From an uncultured Ruminococcus sp. (GTDB lineage: Bacteria > Bacillota > Clostridia > Oscillospirales > Acutalibacteraceae), in assembly GCA_951800855.1 (NCBI GenBank), contig CATOLC010000032.1, forward strand, positions 1-8,505: DNA of 8,505 nucleotides. The letters run 5' to 3'. The notes under the pieces were generated by a model. It was not told the DNA's origin. It made no database searches and worked only from the letters and a program-made list of their open reading frames with translations. This document shows positions 1 through 7,032 of the stretch, in pieces (within the stretch, counting starts at the first letter, position 1; the number at the start of each line of letters is the position of its first letter). A program made the position numbers and the translations under genes.

Positions 1-1266
1 GAGCAAAGAACCTGACACCGCATCTTTGTCCCTAGTATATGTACCTGTTAAATAACCGTTACTTTCTTCAAATCCAAATAAAAACGAGTCAGTTAAATTG
101 TTTTTTTCAAGTTCAAAAATTTTCTGGCCTATATTTTTGAACCCAGTTGGAACGCACCAAATTTTACATCCGTAATCTTTGGCTATAGTATCTATCATTT
201 TACTGCTTACAAGAGTCCGAATAGCAATTGGATTAGAAGAGAGTAAATTTTTCACTTCCTTTTGTGAAATCAAATAATTAAAAAGAAGAATTCCTATCTG
301 ATTTCCTGTAAGCATATGATAAATGCCCTTATGCAGAACCTTTAAACCTACTCTGTCGCTGTCTGGGTCTGTAGCTATTATTATATCTGAGGAGTTTTTT
401 ATTGCACTTTTTACAGCAAGCTCAAAGGTTTTTTCAATTTCAGGATTTGGGTACTTACATGTAGTGAAGTTGCCGTCTGGCTCTGCTTGCTCTTTTACAA
501 TATCTAAGTTTGTGACTCCTGAATTGGATAAAGCTTCTTCAACAAATAGTTTACCTGCTCCGTTTAAGGGTGTATAGGTTACTTTAATTTCACATTTTTT
601 AGGATATTCTTTGTTTATAGATTGCTCTAAAATCTTATTTATATATTTTTCGTGGATTTTTTTAGGAACTGTATTAATATTTCCATTTTTTAATTCATCT
701 ATGAATTTATAACATTTAATATCATCAAAAATATCTAATTTTTTTATGTGTTCGTAAACTAATTCTGTATTTTCGGAAGTCATCTGGGTTCCGTTTTCGT
801 CATAGCACTTATAGCCATTGTATTCACTAGGATTATGGCTTGCAGTTATCATTATACCCGCTTGGCATTTAAGCTCCCGGACTGCAAAAGATAAAAAAGG
901 AGTAGGAGAAATATCGCTTGTTATAAATGCCTTAATACCATTTCCTGCAATGACTGCAGCAGCTTCTTGGGCGAATAGTTTTGAATTTATTCTGGAATCA
1001 AATGAAATTACCACAGAGACAGAAGAATATCTACTTAAAAGATAATTAGCAAGCCCTTGGGTTGCTTTCCTTACGGTGTATATGTTTAGTCGGTTCGGGC
1101 CTAGCCCCATTATCCCTCTTAGTCCGGCTGTGCCAAATTTAAGTTCCGATGAAAATCCTGAAATAATTTCATTTTCATTTGTTTCCATAGCTTCGAGTTC
1201 TGAGAGTAACTGTTTATTTTTGGAAAAATGTTTTATCCACCGATTAAATGATTTTCTATAGTCCAT
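1..1266 (-). CDS. pgcA: Phosphoglucomutase/phosphomannomutase (alpha-D-phosphohexomutase), C-terminus cut by window edge
   Basis: Cytosolic enzyme that interconverts hexose 1-phosphates and 6-phosphates, linking glycolysis to synthesis of sugar nucleotides for wall polymers. The minus-strand frame is open from the ATG at 1264-1266 to the left edge (422 codons). The family is usually about 570-580 residues, so roughly 150 C-terminal residues lie outside. Seen directly: an N-terminal extension typical of the PgcA group, FGTAGLRG at residues 44-51, the phosphoserine loop TASHNP with the catalytic Ser at 143, the Mg-binding loop DPDSDR at 300-305, and the sugar-binding motif GFEESNGYL at 398-406. 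The start is supported by AAGGAG (1274-1279) seven bases upstream. It is transcribed away from the LRR operon and looks like an ordinary core gene marking the chromosomal backbone. Substrate preference (glucose or mannose phosphate) cannot be settled from these motifs. Confidence 0.95.
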   Translation of the reverse strand, partial: MDYRKSFNRWIKHFSKNKQLLSELEAMETNENEIISGFSSELKFGTAGLRGIMGLGPNRLNIYTVRKATQGLANYLLSRYSSVSVVISFDSRINSKLFAQEAAAVIAGNGIKAFITSDISPTPFLSFAVRELKCQAGIMITASHNPSEYNGYKCYDENGTQMTSENTELVYEHIKKLDIFDDIKCYKFIDELKNGNINTVPKKIHEKYINKILEQSINKEYPKKCEIKVTYTPLNGAGKLFVEEALSNSGVTNLDIVKEQAEPDGNFTTCKYPNPEIEKTFELAVKSAIKNSSDIIIATDPDSDRVGLKVLHKGIYHMLTGNQIGILLFNYLISQKEVKNLLSSNPIAIRTLVSSKMIDTIAKDYGCKIWCVPTGFKNIGQKIFELEKNNLTDSFLFGFEESNGYLTGTYTRDKDAVSGSLL

Positions 1267-1302
1267 GAAGTGACTCCTTCAAAAAATTATTCATAATACG
1301 CA

Positions 1303-1331
1303 ATTATATAACTTTTTAACGCATAATTCAA
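1303..1331 (-). promoter_or_regulatory. Sigma-A-type promoter of the phosphoglucomutase gene
   Basis: On the minus strand the -35 is TTGAAT (1326-1331) and the -10 is a perfect TATAAT (1303-1308), separated by 17 bp. Transcription would start near 1296, giving a leader of about 30 bases that contains the AAGGAG site. It lies back to back with the LRR operon promoter. No riboswitch-like leader is visible. Confidence 0.6.
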
Positions 1332-1378
1332 TAACGAATATATTACACAATAAAAAAGAACATTTATTAAAATTAATA

Positions 1379-1407
1379 TTGACTTTGCATAAATAATATG
1401 ATAGTAT
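1379..1407 (+). promoter_or_regulatory. Promoter of the LRR/membrane protein/PrsW operon
   Basis: The -35 is TTGACT (1379-1384), then a 17-bp spacer ending in TGA (an extended -10 TGn), then the -10 TAGTAT (1402-1407). The predicted start is a G near 1414, giving a 38-base leader. The -35, the spacing and the ATATGATA stretch around the -10 recur in the promoter upstream of the gene at 7033. Confidence 0.6.
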
Positions 1408-1437
1408 TTTTATGTAGGGCTTGATTTATTAATGTGG

Positions 1438-1444
1438 AAGGAGG
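1438..1444 (+). promoter_or_regulatory. Ribosome binding site deciding the LRR protein start
   Basis: AAGGAGG lies seven bases before the ATG at 1452. An in-frame GTG at 1434 would place this site inside the gene, so the ATG at 1452 is preferred. Confidence 0.8.
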
Positions 1445-1451
1445 AATTTTT

Positions 1452-2585
1452 ATGAGTAAAAAATTAAATTCAATAATATTATTAGCGATTTTATCTCTAA
1501 TTATACCTGGTTTTTGTTTTAAAGTATTAAGTGCCTTTTCTAGTTCTTGTATGGATAATGGCATTGAATATAAGCTGGATCCAGAGAATAAAACAGCTAG
1601 TTTAATAGATGGTCGTGGGGGGAGTGGGAATATAGAGATTCCCGGAACGATAGTTGATGCGGGTGTTTCATATAGTGTAACTTCAATAGGTGAGCGAGCT
1701 TTTAGCGGTTCGCTGGTTAAGAGCATTTCTCTGCCTGACAGCATTGAGGTAATAAACAGCGGGGCGTTTGAGCGCTGTGAAAATTTAATGACTATAAGTT
1801 TAAGTGAAAACTTGAAAAAAATAGATAATGATGCATTTTTTTGGTCTGGTATTACATATATTATGATTCCCGACAGCGTAGAATCTATAGGTGAGAGGGC
1901 TTTTGGTCAGTGTGCCCGTTTGGTCCATGCCAAGATGCCAGAAAATATTTCATATTGTGGTAAAGAACTTTTTTCAGGTTGCATTTTGCTTGAAGACATT
2001 AATTTACCAACTAATATCCAGGTTATACCAGAGAAAATGTTCTATGGCTGTGAAAAGCTTACCGAAATAACAATTCCATTGGGGGTAGAGACCATTGGGC
2101 CTAGTGCCTTTGTACATTGTAAATTCGGCGATATTGAGTTCCCACCGACTTTAAAAACAATAGGTGCCCATGCTTTTGACTATTGTTCTGGGCTTGATTA
2201 TATTGTTTTGCCTGAAAATACTTTAACTATTGGCGATGGAGCATTTGCACGCTGTGAGAATTTATCATATATAGAGATTCCGGAGAGCGTGGTCAGTGTC
2301 GGCGAGCATGCTTTTGGGAGTTCAGATCCTACCGATTTAACTAAATTAAAAAAAGTTGTATGTATAAGAAATAGCTATGTAGACGTGGAGAAACCGTTTT
2401 TCTTTTGGGTCCAATATGGCGTGACGTACCCGGAATTCAGTTATAAAGTATCAGGAGCTTCGGCGGCTGGCTCTATATTTGGAGAATATTCATTTATGGC
2501 GTATGTAGCTGTAGGGATATTTTTGATAGCCATTGTTATGGGTATAATCACAATATTCAAAGGGAAAAGTGAGAACGAAATATAG
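1452..2585 (+). CDS. BspA-like leucine-rich-repeat surface protein with C-terminal membrane anchor
   Basis: A 377-residue secreted, membrane-anchored protein. Residues 1-28 look like a signal peptide: KK, a hydrophobic core, and a possible cleavage after LSA. Residues ~72-290 consist of about nine BspA/LRR_5-type repeats of ~22-23 residues, with recurring units such as IPDSVESIGERAFGQC and LPENTLTIGDGAFARC. Residues ~346-369 are a single hydrophobic helix followed by FKGK, so the C-terminus should be cytoplasmic. There is no LPXTG sortase motif. Repeats of this family serve in adhesion and host contact in gut and oral bacteria; the ligand here is unknown. It is the first gene of a three-gene unit; the next gene begins 11 bases after its stop. 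The membrane helix could be a substrate for the PrsW homologue two genes downstream, but that is inference. Confidence 0.88.
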   Translation: MSKKLNSIILLAILSLIIPGFCFKVLSAFSSSCMDNGIEYKLDPENKTASLIDGRGGSGNIEIPGTIVDAGVSYSVTSIGERAFSGSLVKSISLPDSIEVINSGAFERCENLMTISLSENLKKIDNDAFFWSGITYIMIPDSVESIGERAFGQCARLVHAKMPENISYCGKELFSGCILLEDINLPTNIQVIPEKMFYGCEKLTEITIPLGVETIGPSAFVHCKFGDIEFPPTLKTIGAHAFDYCSGLDYIVLPENTLTIGDGAFARCENLSYIEIPESVVSVGEHAFGSSDPTDLTKLKKVVCIRNSYVDVEKPFFFWVQYGVTYPEFSYKVSGASAAGSIFGEYSFMAYVAVGIFLIAIVMGIITIFKGKSENEI

Positions 2586-2596
2586 TTTGATAGGAG

Positions 2597-3265
2597 ATGT
2601 ATTTAGATTTGCATCCGTTCATTTATTGTTTTGATATAGCTTGTGGGATTTTTGCATTTGGATATGGTGCACATGTTTGCTTTGCAGGAAGGGGAGTACT
2701 CTTCCTGCAGATTGTGACATGTGCCTTCGGTTGTTTTTTGCTCGGAGACATTTATAATTTATGTTACTTTTTTTGCCTGGGAGAGTATATTGGACCTTAT
2801 AAAAACGGGTTTGGAATAGGTTCTTTAGGATATATCGGAGGGCTTGTATTTTTATTTTCATCGTATTATGGGGCAATGGACAGAATAGGAGATGACAGAA
2901 GCAAAAAATTATTTAAATTCCGGTTAATTCCTTTAATTCCCACCTTTTTTAATATTGTATATTATATATTGTTTTATTTAAATTCTAAAAATAATATTTA
3001 TTTTTTGGTTTGTATGATTTTGTTATCTGCAGTTTCATATTTTGCTTTTAAGCATATGATTTTACCTGATGCTCCCAATGGTATATTGAAATCCCTAAGA
3101 ATGTATAATTTTTTAATATTAGTATTTTGCTTATTTCATAGTTTACATATTGTTTTTCAAATAATTTATAAAGATGCAGCACGTATTTTAGAAATATTTA
3201 CAGGTATAATTACATTAGTCATAATACCTGTAGCAACTAGAGGGGTGAAAAAATGGTATACATAA
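2597..3265 (+). CDS. Orphan polytopic membrane protein, about seven transmembrane helices
   Basis: I do not recognise this family. The 222-residue protein is strongly hydrophobic, with likely membrane segments near residues 8-28, 34-60, 74-91, 109-128, 132-152, 168-190 and 197-214. The loops are short, and the longest polar one (94-108, with DRIGDDRSKK) lies between helices 3 and 4. It sits between the LRR gene (11-bp gap) and the PrsW homologue (13-bp overlap), which implies co-transcription and translational coupling, so it probably works with them at the membrane. The start is uncertain. AGGAG (2592-2596) abuts the ATG at 2597 with no spacer, whereas the in-frame TTG at 2609 lies 12 bases beyond it and would give a protein four residues shorter. 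A sensor, chaperone or transporter role would be a guess. Confidence 0.75.
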   Translation: MYLDLHPFIYCFDIACGIFAFGYGAHVCFAGRGVLFLQIVTCAFGCFLLGDIYNLCYFFCLGEYIGPYKNGFGIGSLGYIGGLVFLFSSYYGAMDRIGDDRSKKLFKFRLIPLIPTFFNIVYYILFYLNSKNNIYFLVCMILLSAVSYFAFKHMILPDAPNGILKSLRMYNFLILVFCLFHSLHIVFQIIYKDAARILEIFTGIITLVIIPVATRGVKKWYT

Positions 3266-3876
3266 TTTTCATATCTGTGGCGGTCCCTCTTATCATGCTT
3301 TTATTTATGATGGAAAAGCGTTCAAGAAGTATAGTCGGATTTGTAATAATGGGTATTGTTTGTGCTGTGGTTTCGTATGAAATCAATAGTTTGATTAAGG
3401 AATTGTTCCGGATAAATGAATTTGATTTTAGAATTTTTGTTTCGCCTATTACCGAAGAAATAATAAAATTTTTACCTATTTTACTGTTTTTATTTCCAAA
3501 ATTTAGAAAAAAAGAAAATTTAGTAGAGATTTCAATGGCTCTAGGGATAGGTTTTGCGATTTTTGAAAATATTTATCTTTTAGTATGGAGCCGAGAATAT
3601 GTAAATATTATTTGGTCACTTATCAGAGGGTTTTCAACGGGTCTTATGCATGGAATGACAACTTCGACTGTAAGTTTTATAATGAAATTTATAAAAAAAA
3701 GGAAGTTTTTTTATACGGGGATGTTGGGGCTTTTATGTATTTCTATTACTTACCATGGAATCTATAATATGTTCATAGAATCTAGGTATAATTATATTGG
3801 GATAATTACACCTATTTTGACCTATGTTTTTATTTGGTACATGCTTAAAAAATATAAAAATTACTCATTTAAATAA
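3253..3876 (+). CDS. PrsW-family intramembrane protease homologue
   Basis: A 207-residue multi-pass membrane protein with the conserved PrsW-type motifs: PITEEIIK (EExxK, residues 66-72), GFAIFEN (FxxxEN, 100-106), a histidine in GLMHGMT (His133) and HGIYN (168-172). In the family these motifs form the active site of membrane-embedded proteases related to the CAAX/ABI superfamily. Bacillus PrsW cuts the anti-sigma factor RsiW. No sigma/anti-sigma pair is present in this window. The natural substrate could therefore be the single-pass helix of the LRR protein or something encoded elsewhere. A good ribosome site, GAGGGGTG (3240-3247), precedes the ATG, and the start overlaps the end of the upstream gene by 13 bases. 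It is the last gene of the unit and ends 17 bases from the convergent phosphatase gene. Family membership is well supported; proteolytic activity and target are inferred. Confidence 0.82.
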   Translation: MVYIIFISVAVPLIMLLFMMEKRSRSIVGFVIMGIVCAVVSYEINSLIKELFRINEFDFRIFVSPITEEIIKFLPILLFLFPKFRKKENLVEISMALGIGFAIFENIYLLVWSREYVNIIWSLIRGFSTGLMHGMTTSTVSFIMKFIKKRKFFYTGMLGLLCISITYHGIYNMFIESRYNYIGIITPILTYVFIWYMLKKYKNYSFK

Positions 3877-3902
3877 AATTATTGACGGCTATTTTAGTTT
3901 TT
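3874..3902 (+). terminator. Weak candidate terminator between convergent genes
   Basis: TAAAAT (3874-3879) and ATTTTA (3891-3896) can form a 6-bp stem around an 11-base loop, followed by GTTTTT. The stem is all A-T, so it is weak. It overlaps both stop regions, and nothing better is visible in the 17-bp gap. Confidence 0.2.
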
Positions 3903-6464
3903 AGCGTATTTAGATGCTCCTGTCATTTTGCCCATACGTTCAGGAGCTCCTCCATAAGACACTTTCAATCCTGCGAATCCAGTATTAGCCATGGTTATTT
4001 TGCTAGGCTGGGTTGCATCGAATATATTGCTGGCTTGATATTTTCCGTCATCAGAAAGATGCTCAAACGGCTCAGGGATTTCTCCATCGTTAGCTTCCAT
4101 ATCTAATATCAAATTATTAATTTCAGCTGCGATATATCCTGTTCTGTCTTTACCGCTTTTACAGTTGAAAGAAACGGGATACTCTATTAAATACATAAGC
4201 GCTGCTAATCTTGTTTGAATTGCAGATGGGTTTGTTTTCTTGCCTTTTCCATTTGTGTGAAACCATATATATAGTATCTGTTTAGATAAGTTAATAATTT
4301 TTTTCTTTTTCAGCTTATATTCGTCGACCGAGCTAGACTTTTCTGAAGTTTTAATTTTTGTATTTAAAGAATCTAAATATTTCCCTACTTCTCCCTCAAA
4401 AATTTCATCTGTTATAGAATTGTTAAGTTGCGGGTCTAAATTATTTATTACGGCTTTGCCAAAAAGATCAATCAGAGATTGTTTGTTTTGTTTATAGGAA
4501 AACGCTCCTAACAGCCCTCCAAAGGCAAAATGTTGTATATTTGTACCAAAATTAAATAGACACGTGTTTATAAGTGAGAGAGTTATTGTTTTAGGTTTAC
4601 CATTTTTATCCAGTATGTCTATTTTAAAAGGTCCTTTTTTAGCAATGTTCTGCAGAGTGTTTATTTGTTTAAAAGGCAAATTTCCGTCGCCAATAATTTT
4701 AATTGGGCTCATTAATTGTATATTCCCAAGTTTTACTTCCCATACTTTATTTTTTTCACTTTTTCTAAGGGCATCAAGACCATATTGCTGGATTGCTGCT
4801 GTTAAAACCATTTCTTTGGAAGCAAGCTCTTTTCCTCTTGTGTTTCCGAATCTAATCCCAGAAAATAGGGGCTTACCTTTATCAGATTTTACTTCTGTCA
4901 GCCAAACATTTATAGCATTTTCTGAGTTGGTCTGGTTCGAGTTTATCCCTTCACCTTTTTTTAAGTGAGTAAAAACTCCAAGTTCAGAGGCTGGAGTAGA
5001 GGACAGTTCAGCTTTTAATGTCTTTCCATTTTTCCCTTTTATTGTTACAGTTTTTTGAAATTTTTTCCAAGAATTTCTATTTTCATCCAAACTTTTATTG
5101 AAAAGTTTTTGGTAATCAATATTTATACTTACATTACGGTGCTGAATTATTTTAATAATATCTTGGATATGCTTTTCAAATTTTTTAGTTCCTGCATTGC
5201 TTCTAACTATATTTAATATGGTGTCAGCAGAGGCTTTTTGCATATCTATGTTGGCGTTTTTAAAGGCTTTTTTGAATGTTGCTCTCTGCCTTAAATTTTT
5301 TCCGGCTAAAGCTCCTATTATTTTGCTTAAGACTTTGGAGGATGATGGGCTGGATGAACCAAACATAGATTTTTGTGTGACTTCTTTTAAAGATTTCTCC
5401 ACATCCGATTTTATTTTTTTAATTTGCTTTTCAAAAAACTTCCTATCAAGAATTTTTATATCGTTTTCATTTATTATGTTTTGATATCTATCTAATATAT
5501 CATCATTTATAATATATTTATCAAATTGGTTCTGCGTTAATACCGCATTAGCATAGTGAAGGACACTTTGATGTAAATAAAGAAAATTTTCAAAGCCTTC
5601 AAGACTATAAGCTTCATCTTTACGTCTTTTTTCGTTTTCTAAAAACTTTTCTTTACTGTTTTTGCATAAATATCTCAAATTTTTACATAATTCAAGACAG
5701 TATTTAAATTCCGGGATATCTAATTTATTGTCTAGTTGACTTGATATCATATTCATTTCTGAAATTATAATTTTTATCTGGCTCTTTGTATTTTGAGAGT
5801 TTTTCTCATATTCTTCATTTTCGATATATTTTTGGAGATTATCATATAAATTGTCAAAAAAACTTTTTAAGAAGACAGTATTTTTTAAATAGCTGTCTGG
5901 ATCAGGGGCAATATCCTTATTTAGAGTTTGTAATGCGCTTATGGTAATTTCTGGATCAAATACAGATTCTTTAAGGAATGAATTAAGGCAATCCTTAATC
6001 TTATCTGTTTTATCTATATTAGAAGAAAAATATAATTTTTTTATATTTGTTAGTTGCAGAATTTTATTTTTAAGATGAATTTTAAAAGAAAAAAATCTGG
6101 ACCTTTTATTAAGTTTTTCCACCATAATAAGAATTTCCTGTGACATCAATATAATTTCATTTTCATCGATTTTTTTACCATTTATTTCCACTTTATACAG
6201 AAAGATAAACAATTTTTGCACTATTTTTCTGGCATTTGGTTTAGACGGAAGTTTCTTTTTAAGAATTTGTTTTTTAAAGGTATTTTGATTGTAATTTGTA
6301 GCTAGAAGCTGGGAAAATATTTGTATTATCTGTTCTTGCAAAGAGACACTAGGGGTGTCAGACTCACTTTGAGTTGCCCTTTCTTTAATAATTTTTGTGC
6401 CACATTGCAACAATTTTTTAAGTAAACTTTGTTTATATTTATCGTCAAATTTACCGTGGTACAA
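3894..6464 (-). CDS. SopB/IpgD-like phosphoinositide phosphatase with large helical N-terminal region (effector-like)
   Basis: An 856-residue protein (868 if read from the TTG at 6500). Residues ~490-856 resemble the SopB/IpgD inositol phosphate phosphatases. Visible motifs are TPASELG (490-496), FSGIRFG (534-540), FNFGTN (637-642, compare NFGVNE in SopB), the CX5R active site CKSGKDRTG with Cys768 and Arg774, and an NTG-containing C-terminal tail (about 827-829). Known members remove phosphates from host PI(4,5)P2 and related lipids, altering membrane ruffling, Akt signalling and vacuole formation. Residues 1-490 are Lys/Glu/Asn-rich, probably helical with coiled coils, and match nothing I know. 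There is no signal peptide or membrane helix, so it is made in the cytoplasm. The start is chosen at the TTG (6464), preceded by AAGGATGTGA; a promoter would begin transcription near 6496, which excludes the TTG at 6500. A GTG at 6473 is the other option. A CX5R protein-tyrosine phosphatase is an alternative for the active site alone, but the FNFGTN spacing favours SopB/IpgD. Confidence 0.88.
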   Translation of the reverse strand: MYHGKFDDKYKQSLLKKLLQCGTKIIKERATQSESDTPSVSLQEQIIQIFSQLLATNYNQNTFKKQILKKKLPSKPNARKIVQKLFIFLYKVEINGKKIDENEIILMSQEILIMVEKLNKRSRFFSFKIHLKNKILQLTNIKKLYFSSNIDKTDKIKDCLNSFLKESVFDPEITISALQTLNKDIAPDPDSYLKNTVFLKSFFDNLYDNLQKYIENEEYEKNSQNTKSQIKIIISEMNMISSQLDNKLDIPEFKYCLELCKNLRYLCKNSKEKFLENEKRRKDEAYSLEGFENFLYLHQSVLHYANAVLTQNQFDKYIINDDILDRYQNIINENDIKILDRKFFEKQIKKIKSDVEKSLKEVTQKSMFGSSSPSSSKVLSKIIGALAGKNLRQRATFKKAFKNANIDMQKASADTILNIVRSNAGTKKFEKHIQDIIKIIQHRNVSINIDYQKLFNKSLDENRNSWKKFQKTVTIKGKNGKTLKAELSSTPASELGVFTHLKKGEGINSNQTNSENAINVWLTEVKSDKGKPLFSGIRFGNTRGKELASKEMVLTAAIQQYGLDALRKSEKNKVWEVKLGNIQLMSPIKIIGDGNLPFKQINTLQNIAKKGPFKIDILDKNGKPKTITLSLINTCLFNFGTNIQHFAFGGLLGAFSYKQNKQSLIDLFGKAVINNLDPQLNNSITDEIFEGEVGKYLDSLNTKIKTSEKSSSVDEYKLKKKKIINLSKQILYIWFHTNGKGKKTNPSAIQTRLAALMYLIEYPVSFNCKSGKDRTGYIAAEINNLILDMEANDGEIPEPFEHLSDDGKYQASNIFDATQPSKITMANTGFAGLKVSYGGAPERMGKMTGASKYAKN

Positions 6465-6502
6465 AATTTTCACATCCTTCTGCCGACAATCTAGTTCCAA
6501 TA

Positions 6503-6531
6503 ATTATACAGTATTTATTTTTAAAATGCAA
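6503..6531 (-). promoter_or_regulatory. Promoter of the SopB-like phosphatase gene
   Basis: On the minus strand a perfect -10 TATAAT (6503-6508) lies 17 bp from a weak -35 TTGCAT (6526-6531, three of six consensus bases). The predicted start is an A near 6496, inside the first codons of the longest reading frame, so translation must begin downstream at 6473 or 6464. The weak -35 beside a perfect -10 is compatible with activator control, but no operator is evident. Confidence 0.5.
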
Positions 6532-6974
6532 ATATTTTATTTAAAATATATCATACAATTATAATAGCGTGGCACCATTCTAAATGAGTTGGGACTTTTA
6601 ATATGATTGACCGCAAACGAGGAACATTTTATATGCCAATATTTTCAATCTGAGCAAACATCTCGACAGACAAGAAGTCAATATTGCCCTGGACTAAATC
6701 TGCATCGTTTGTCATTTTATGAAATAATCTGAATAAAATTTCCAGAGTCAAAAGTTAGGGTACTCTCGGACAAAACGTGACCGTTTAAGGAGAACCTAAA
6801 GAAAAAACTGAAATTACTCTTTAAAATGTTGCTATATAAAAATAAAAAAAGAGAATGGCAATATCTAAACAGTCTTTTTTAGAGTTATTAATAGAAATTT
6901 TGATATTTAAAAATAATAATCAAGTTGTTTTTAGTAAATGAATATAAAATATAAATTAATTATCATAAAAATAT
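6532..6974 (+). other. Gene-free stretch with apparently decayed coding sequence
   Basis: No intact gene is visible in these ~440 bp. The left part (about 6560-6800) is less AT-rich than the right part and contains short frames with protein-like composition on the minus strand, broken by stops and shifts. The right part (about 6800-6974) is very AT-rich and shows only the approach to the promoter at 6975. Confidence 0.4.
6629..6751 (-). pseudogene. Possible remnant of a degraded gene
   Basis: The minus-strand frame from a TTG at 6751 to TAA at 6629 encodes 40 residues with protein-like composition, including ADLVQGNIDFLSVEMFAQI. The adjacent frame just upstream (ending at TAA 6718-6720) is also open for more than 40 codons and includes SESTLTFDSGNFIQ. 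There is no ribosome site. This could be a frameshifted relic, possibly of a transposase, or chance. I do not recognise the family. Confidence 0.2.
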
Positions 6975-7003
6975 TTGACTTATAAACTTATATATGATAC
7001 AAT
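6975..7003 (+). promoter_or_regulatory. Promoter of the GC-rich small gene
   Basis: TTGACT (-35, 6975-6980), a 17-bp spacer ending in TGA (extended -10), and TACAAT (-10, 6998-7003). The predicted start is an A near 7010, with a 23-base leader containing AGGAGTGAT. It strongly resembles the LRR operon promoter at 1379-1407. Confidence 0.65.
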
Positions 7004-7032
7004 TTAACTAAACAATAAAAGGAGTGATTATT

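Noticed and set aside
323..1261. Plus-strand frames opposite the phosphoglucomutase
   Set aside because: They are antisense shadows; the minus strand carries all conserved phosphohexomutase motifs without interruption.
1434..1451. GTG start six codons upstream for the LRR protein
   Set aside because: It would put the AAGGAGG ribosome site inside the coding region and has no site of its own.
2597..3876. Sigma/anti-sigma factor partner for the PrsW homologue
   Set aside because: Neither the LRR protein nor the 7-TM protein shows features of an anti-sigma factor or sigma factor.
3882..5484. Plus-strand open frames opposite the phosphatase gene (for example 4564-4968 and 5197-5484)
   Set aside because: They have no ribosome sites and unnatural Phe/Ser/Leu-rich composition, and they lie entirely antisense to a well-supported coding sequence.
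6828..6900. A-rich/T-rich potential hairpin (AAAAAAGA with TCTTTTTT) and an 18-codon frame near 6828
   Set aside because: The stem is almost only A-T with a long loop, and the frame has no ribosome site.
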